Source: Gammaproteobacteria bacterium
GTDB lineage: Bacteria; Pseudomonadota; Gammaproteobacteria; Burkholderiales; Rhodocyclaceae
Reading direction: 5' to 3'
Assembly (NCBI GenBank): GCA_018824085.1
Contig: JAHJHI010000024.1
Coordinates: forward strand, 1 to 46,340
DNA length: 46,340 nt
Part shown: positions 44,704 to 46,340 of the stretch, one piece after another
Position numbering within the stretch: the stretch's first letter is position 1
Layout: each line of letters opens with the position of its first letter
Position numbers and translations under genes: made by a program
Notes under the pieces: generated by a model
What the model was told of the DNA's origin: nothing
Database searches by the model: none
Seen by the model: only the letters and a program-made list of their open reading frames with translations

Positions 44704-45531
44704 ATGCAACTCAGTTCCCGTTTTGCTTCCCGCTCCCCGGTGCTGCGCGCCGATCACCCACTGTCGGATGACCAAATCCGCACCGTGGCCCCGTCCATCT
44801 TTGCCGAGGACAAGCACGCCAGCCGTTCCGAACGCTATGCCTACATCCCGACCGGCGCGGTGCTGTCGGAGCTGCGCAAGGAAGGCTTTCAGCCGTTCAT
44901 GGTGTGCCAGACCCGTGTGCGCGATGAAGGCAAGCGCGAGCACACCAAACACATGGTGCGGCTGCGCCATGCCGACCAGATCAATGGCGCAGAGGCCAAC
45001 GAAATCATTCTGCTGAACTCGCACGATGGCACCAGCAGCTATCAAATGCTGGCGGGCATGTTCCGCTTCGTCTGCAAAAACGGATTGGTGTGCGGCGATA
45101 CCGTGGCCGATCTGCGCATCCCGCACAAAGGCGATGTGGTCGGGCAAGTGATCGAGGGCGCGTATGACGTGCTAGATGGATTTGACCTCGTGCGCGAACG
45201 CCGCGATGAAATGCGCGCCCTCACGCTCGACCGGGGCGAGGCCGAGGTATTCGCCCATGCAGCGCTGTCCCTCAAGTACGACGACCCGACGACACCCGCG
45301 CCGATCACCGAAGCGCAACTGCTGATGCCACGGCGCCATGAGGACGACCGGCCCGACTTGTGGAGCGCCTATAACCGCGTGCAGGAGAATTTAACGCAGG
45401 GCGGGCTGCATGGACGCACCGCGACCGGACGCAAGCACAGCACCCGGCCTATTCAAGGCATTGACCAGAACATCAAGATCAACCGGGCTTTGTGGATGCT
45501 GGCCGAAGGCATGAAGCGGCTCAAGGCTTGA
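44704..45531 (+). CDS. DUF932 phage/plasmid-type protein
   Basis: The 275-aa protein follows AGGAGAAAGACC and shows DUF932 features. These are YIPTGAVLSELRKEGFQPFMVCQTRVRD, TKHMVRLRHADQ, EIILLNSHDGTSSYQMLAGMFRFVCKNGLVCG and the C-terminal YNRVQENLTQGGLHGR, GIDQNIKINRALWMLAEGMKRL. The family is almost confined to plasmids, ICEs and phages and has no established biochemical role. Together with the small RadC-like gene upstream it marks this part of the window as mobile-element backbone rather than defence cargo. A strong GC hairpin follows the stop. Confidence 0.92.
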   Translation: MQLSSRFASRSPVLRADHPLSDDQIRTVAPSIFAEDKHASRSERYAYIPTGAVLSELRKEGFQPFMVCQTRVRDEGKREHTKHMVRLRHADQINGAEANEIILLNSHDGTSSYQMLAGMFRFVCKNGLVCGDTVADLRIPHKGDVVGQVIEGAYDVLDGFDLVRERRDEMRALTLDRGEAEVFAHAALSLKYDDPTTPAPITEAQLLMPRRHEDDRPDLWSAYNRVQENLTQGGLHGRTATGRKHSTRPIQGIDQNIKINRALWMLAEGMKRLKA

Positions 45532-45544
45532 CCGGCTGAATCAG

Positions 45545-45566
45545 CGAGGGGGTGAATGCCCCCTCG
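45545..45566 (+). terminator. GC hairpin after the DUF932 gene
   Basis: CGAGGGGG (45545-45552) pairs with CCCCCTCG (45559-45566) around TGAATG, beginning 14 bases after the stop. No T-run follows, so it may act as a weak or factor-assisted terminator or as an mRNA 3'-end protector. Confidence 0.5.
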
Positions 45567-45879
45567 ACACCGAAGGCACACAACACAGCGGAGGGCGACC
45601 ATGCCAGCCAAGCCGCCGCGCGCCCATCCGTTCCGTCTGGGCGCGCGGCGGTGGCGTTCGCTACGCGACCGCTCAATGGCGGTAGGTGTTCGCCATCGTT
45701 GGCAGGGAGAACCATGCCTGCGTGCGTATCCGGGCGCTCGTGGCGACTGACGTGCAGTGTCGGCCGTCTCTGGTGGCCAACGGTTAACTGATTGTGCTGA
45801 TCCGCTTGGTGCACGCCCCCTGAGCTACCTGTCCGCATTGACGCAATGGCGTGGAGCCAAGCCTTACACACGCCAAATG
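45567..45879. other. Gap between the DUF932 hairpin and the map remnant
   Basis: A 49-aa arginine-rich frame at 45601-45750 has a good GGAGGGCGACC site before its ATG, but the sequence (RLGARRWRSLRDRS and similar) is not recognisable and may be chance. Nothing else is supported. Confidence 0.35.
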
Positions 45880-46200
45880 TCAAACCGGCGCGTAAGCCCC
45901 GGTGCCTCCCGGCCAAGCCGTAAGCACCTCATACCCCTCGGGCGTTACCGCCACCATATGTTCAAACTGGGCGGATAGAGACCTGTCCTTGGTCACGACG
46001 GTCCACCTGTCAGCCAGTTGTTTGGTTTCGCGTTTGCCGGCGTTGAGCATCGGCTCGATGGTGAAAACCATCCCCGCCTCCAGCGTGAGCCCTTGCCCGC
46101 GCTGCCCGTAGTGCAGCACTTGCGGTTCATCGTGGTAGATCTGGCCAATGCCGTGCCCGCAGTATTCGCGCACCACGCTGAAATGCTCCCGGTGAGCGAC
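45880..46200 (-). pseudogene. map: Type I methionine aminopeptidase, C-terminal fragment
   Basis: On the minus strand the frame reads FSVVREYCGHGIGQIYHDEP, then GLTLEAGMVFTIEPMLN, and ends SLSAQFEHMVAVTPEGYEVLT. These are the last third of a type I methionine aminopeptidase, including the metal-ligand His in GHGIG and Glu in TIEP and in the final QFEH. Upstream the frame is cut at 46200/46201 by the end of an IS3-family element, so the N-terminal two thirds and start are missing here. The enzyme cannot be made from this copy. Extra map copies are often carried on ICEs, so this need not affect the chromosomal gene. Confidence 0.85.
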
Positions 46201-46340
46201 TGAATCGCCCCGGATTTTCTAGACGTTCCCGAGCCTCTGAAAGTATTGCTTTTCAAACTCTACCGGCGAGAGCGCGTTGCTGGAACCATGCCGACGCTTC
46301 ACGTTGTAGAACATCTCGATGTAGTCGAATACGTCGGCCC
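46201..46340 (-). mobile_element. IS3-family insertion sequence, 3' end (runs off the window)
   Basis: The element end appears to be TGAATCGCCCCGGATTTTC at 46201-46219, an IS3-type terminal repeat sequence, lying directly against the broken map gene and just outside the transposase stop. The opposite end is not in the window, so the inverted repeat and the target duplication cannot be checked. Confidence 0.75.
46219..46340 (-). CDS. IS3-family transposase (orfB), C-terminal end
   Basis: The visible frame reads ADVFDYIEMFYNVKRRHGSS, then NALSPVEFEKQYFQRLGNV and a TAG stop. The DYIE-x-FYN-x-KRRH pattern with SPxxFE is the conserved end of the IS3-family integrase-type transposase; the third catalytic residue of the DDE triad should lie just upstream, outside the window. 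No damage is seen in the visible part. Confidence 0.85.
   Translation of the reverse strand, partial: ADVFDYIEMFYNVKRRHGSSNALSPVEFEKQYFQRLGNV

Noticed and set aside
45880-46256. Frameshift in map near its IS junction
   Set aside because: The other frame that reads through 46200 includes IS sequence. The map frame itself is uninterrupted up to the IS end, so insertion alone explains the break.

Overview
The window looks like a chromosome segment of a high-GC betaproteobacterium. The genus cannot be fixed from the sequence; the pst, ppk2, FecIR-TonB and paired Crp/Fnr genes would fit Rhodocyclales or Burkholderiales. At about 28.2 kb a mobile genomic island interrupts it. To the left the DNA is strongly GC-rich with long antisense shadow frames. 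To the right the DNA is visibly less GC-rich, and the genes are those of a defence island and of plasmid- or ICE-type elements.

1-15 kb (all minus strand): a metal-acquisition cluster. In transcription order it holds a DUF2946-type protein, a PCu(A)C copper chaperone, a TonB-dependent receptor, a PepSY membrane protein, a FecI-type ECF sigma factor with a good Fur box, its FecR anti-sigma partner, a FecA-type receptor with an STN signalling domain, DUF3649, a second PepSY membrane protein and DUF3325. It ends with a MacA-MacB-NodT tripartite exporter whose outer-membrane part runs off the left edge. The likely logic is uptake of a metal chelate, Fur- and ligand-controlled transcription, inner-membrane PepSY proteins that may act in reduction or release, and export or recycling of the chelator.

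15-24 kb: a HAD-like hydrolase, then a phosphate/polyphosphate region. ppk2 diverges from pstSCAB across a Pho-box-like site, and a strong hairpin separates pstS from pstC. Downstream lie a protein with a degenerate Fic motif and an unusual CorA-type transporter (GMS instead of GMN, with an MgtE-N-like front end). From 23.4 to 27.7 kb two Crp/Fnr-type regulators flank a REC-PAS-PAS-GGDEF-EAL protein.

28.2-46.3 kb: the island. Its left end carries a copy of the last codons of guaA (reading TIEWE-stop), a known integration target, beside two 11-bp direct repeats. Six minus-strand genes follow, which in transcription order are SIR2 NADase, HerA ATPase with a C-terminal KTSC domain, then QatA, QatB, QatC and QatD. 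They are packed closely enough to be one transcript. A divergent plus-strand run encodes an AbiE pair (AbiEi antitoxin, AbiEii nucleotidyltransferase toxin) and two adjacent unrecognised proteins. The first of these has CoiA-like nuclease motifs and the second an Mrr-like D...QxK nuclease motif; this pair is my best candidate for an undescribed system. Next is a minus-strand trio (unknown 216-aa protein, XRE-ImmA/IrrE protease-regulator, 82-aa small protein). Mobile-element housekeeping genes follow (RadC-like JAB protein, DUF932 protein). The window ends in a methionine aminopeptidase gene cut by an IS3-family element that continues past the right edge. No integrase, tRNA, rRNA or CRISPR array was found.
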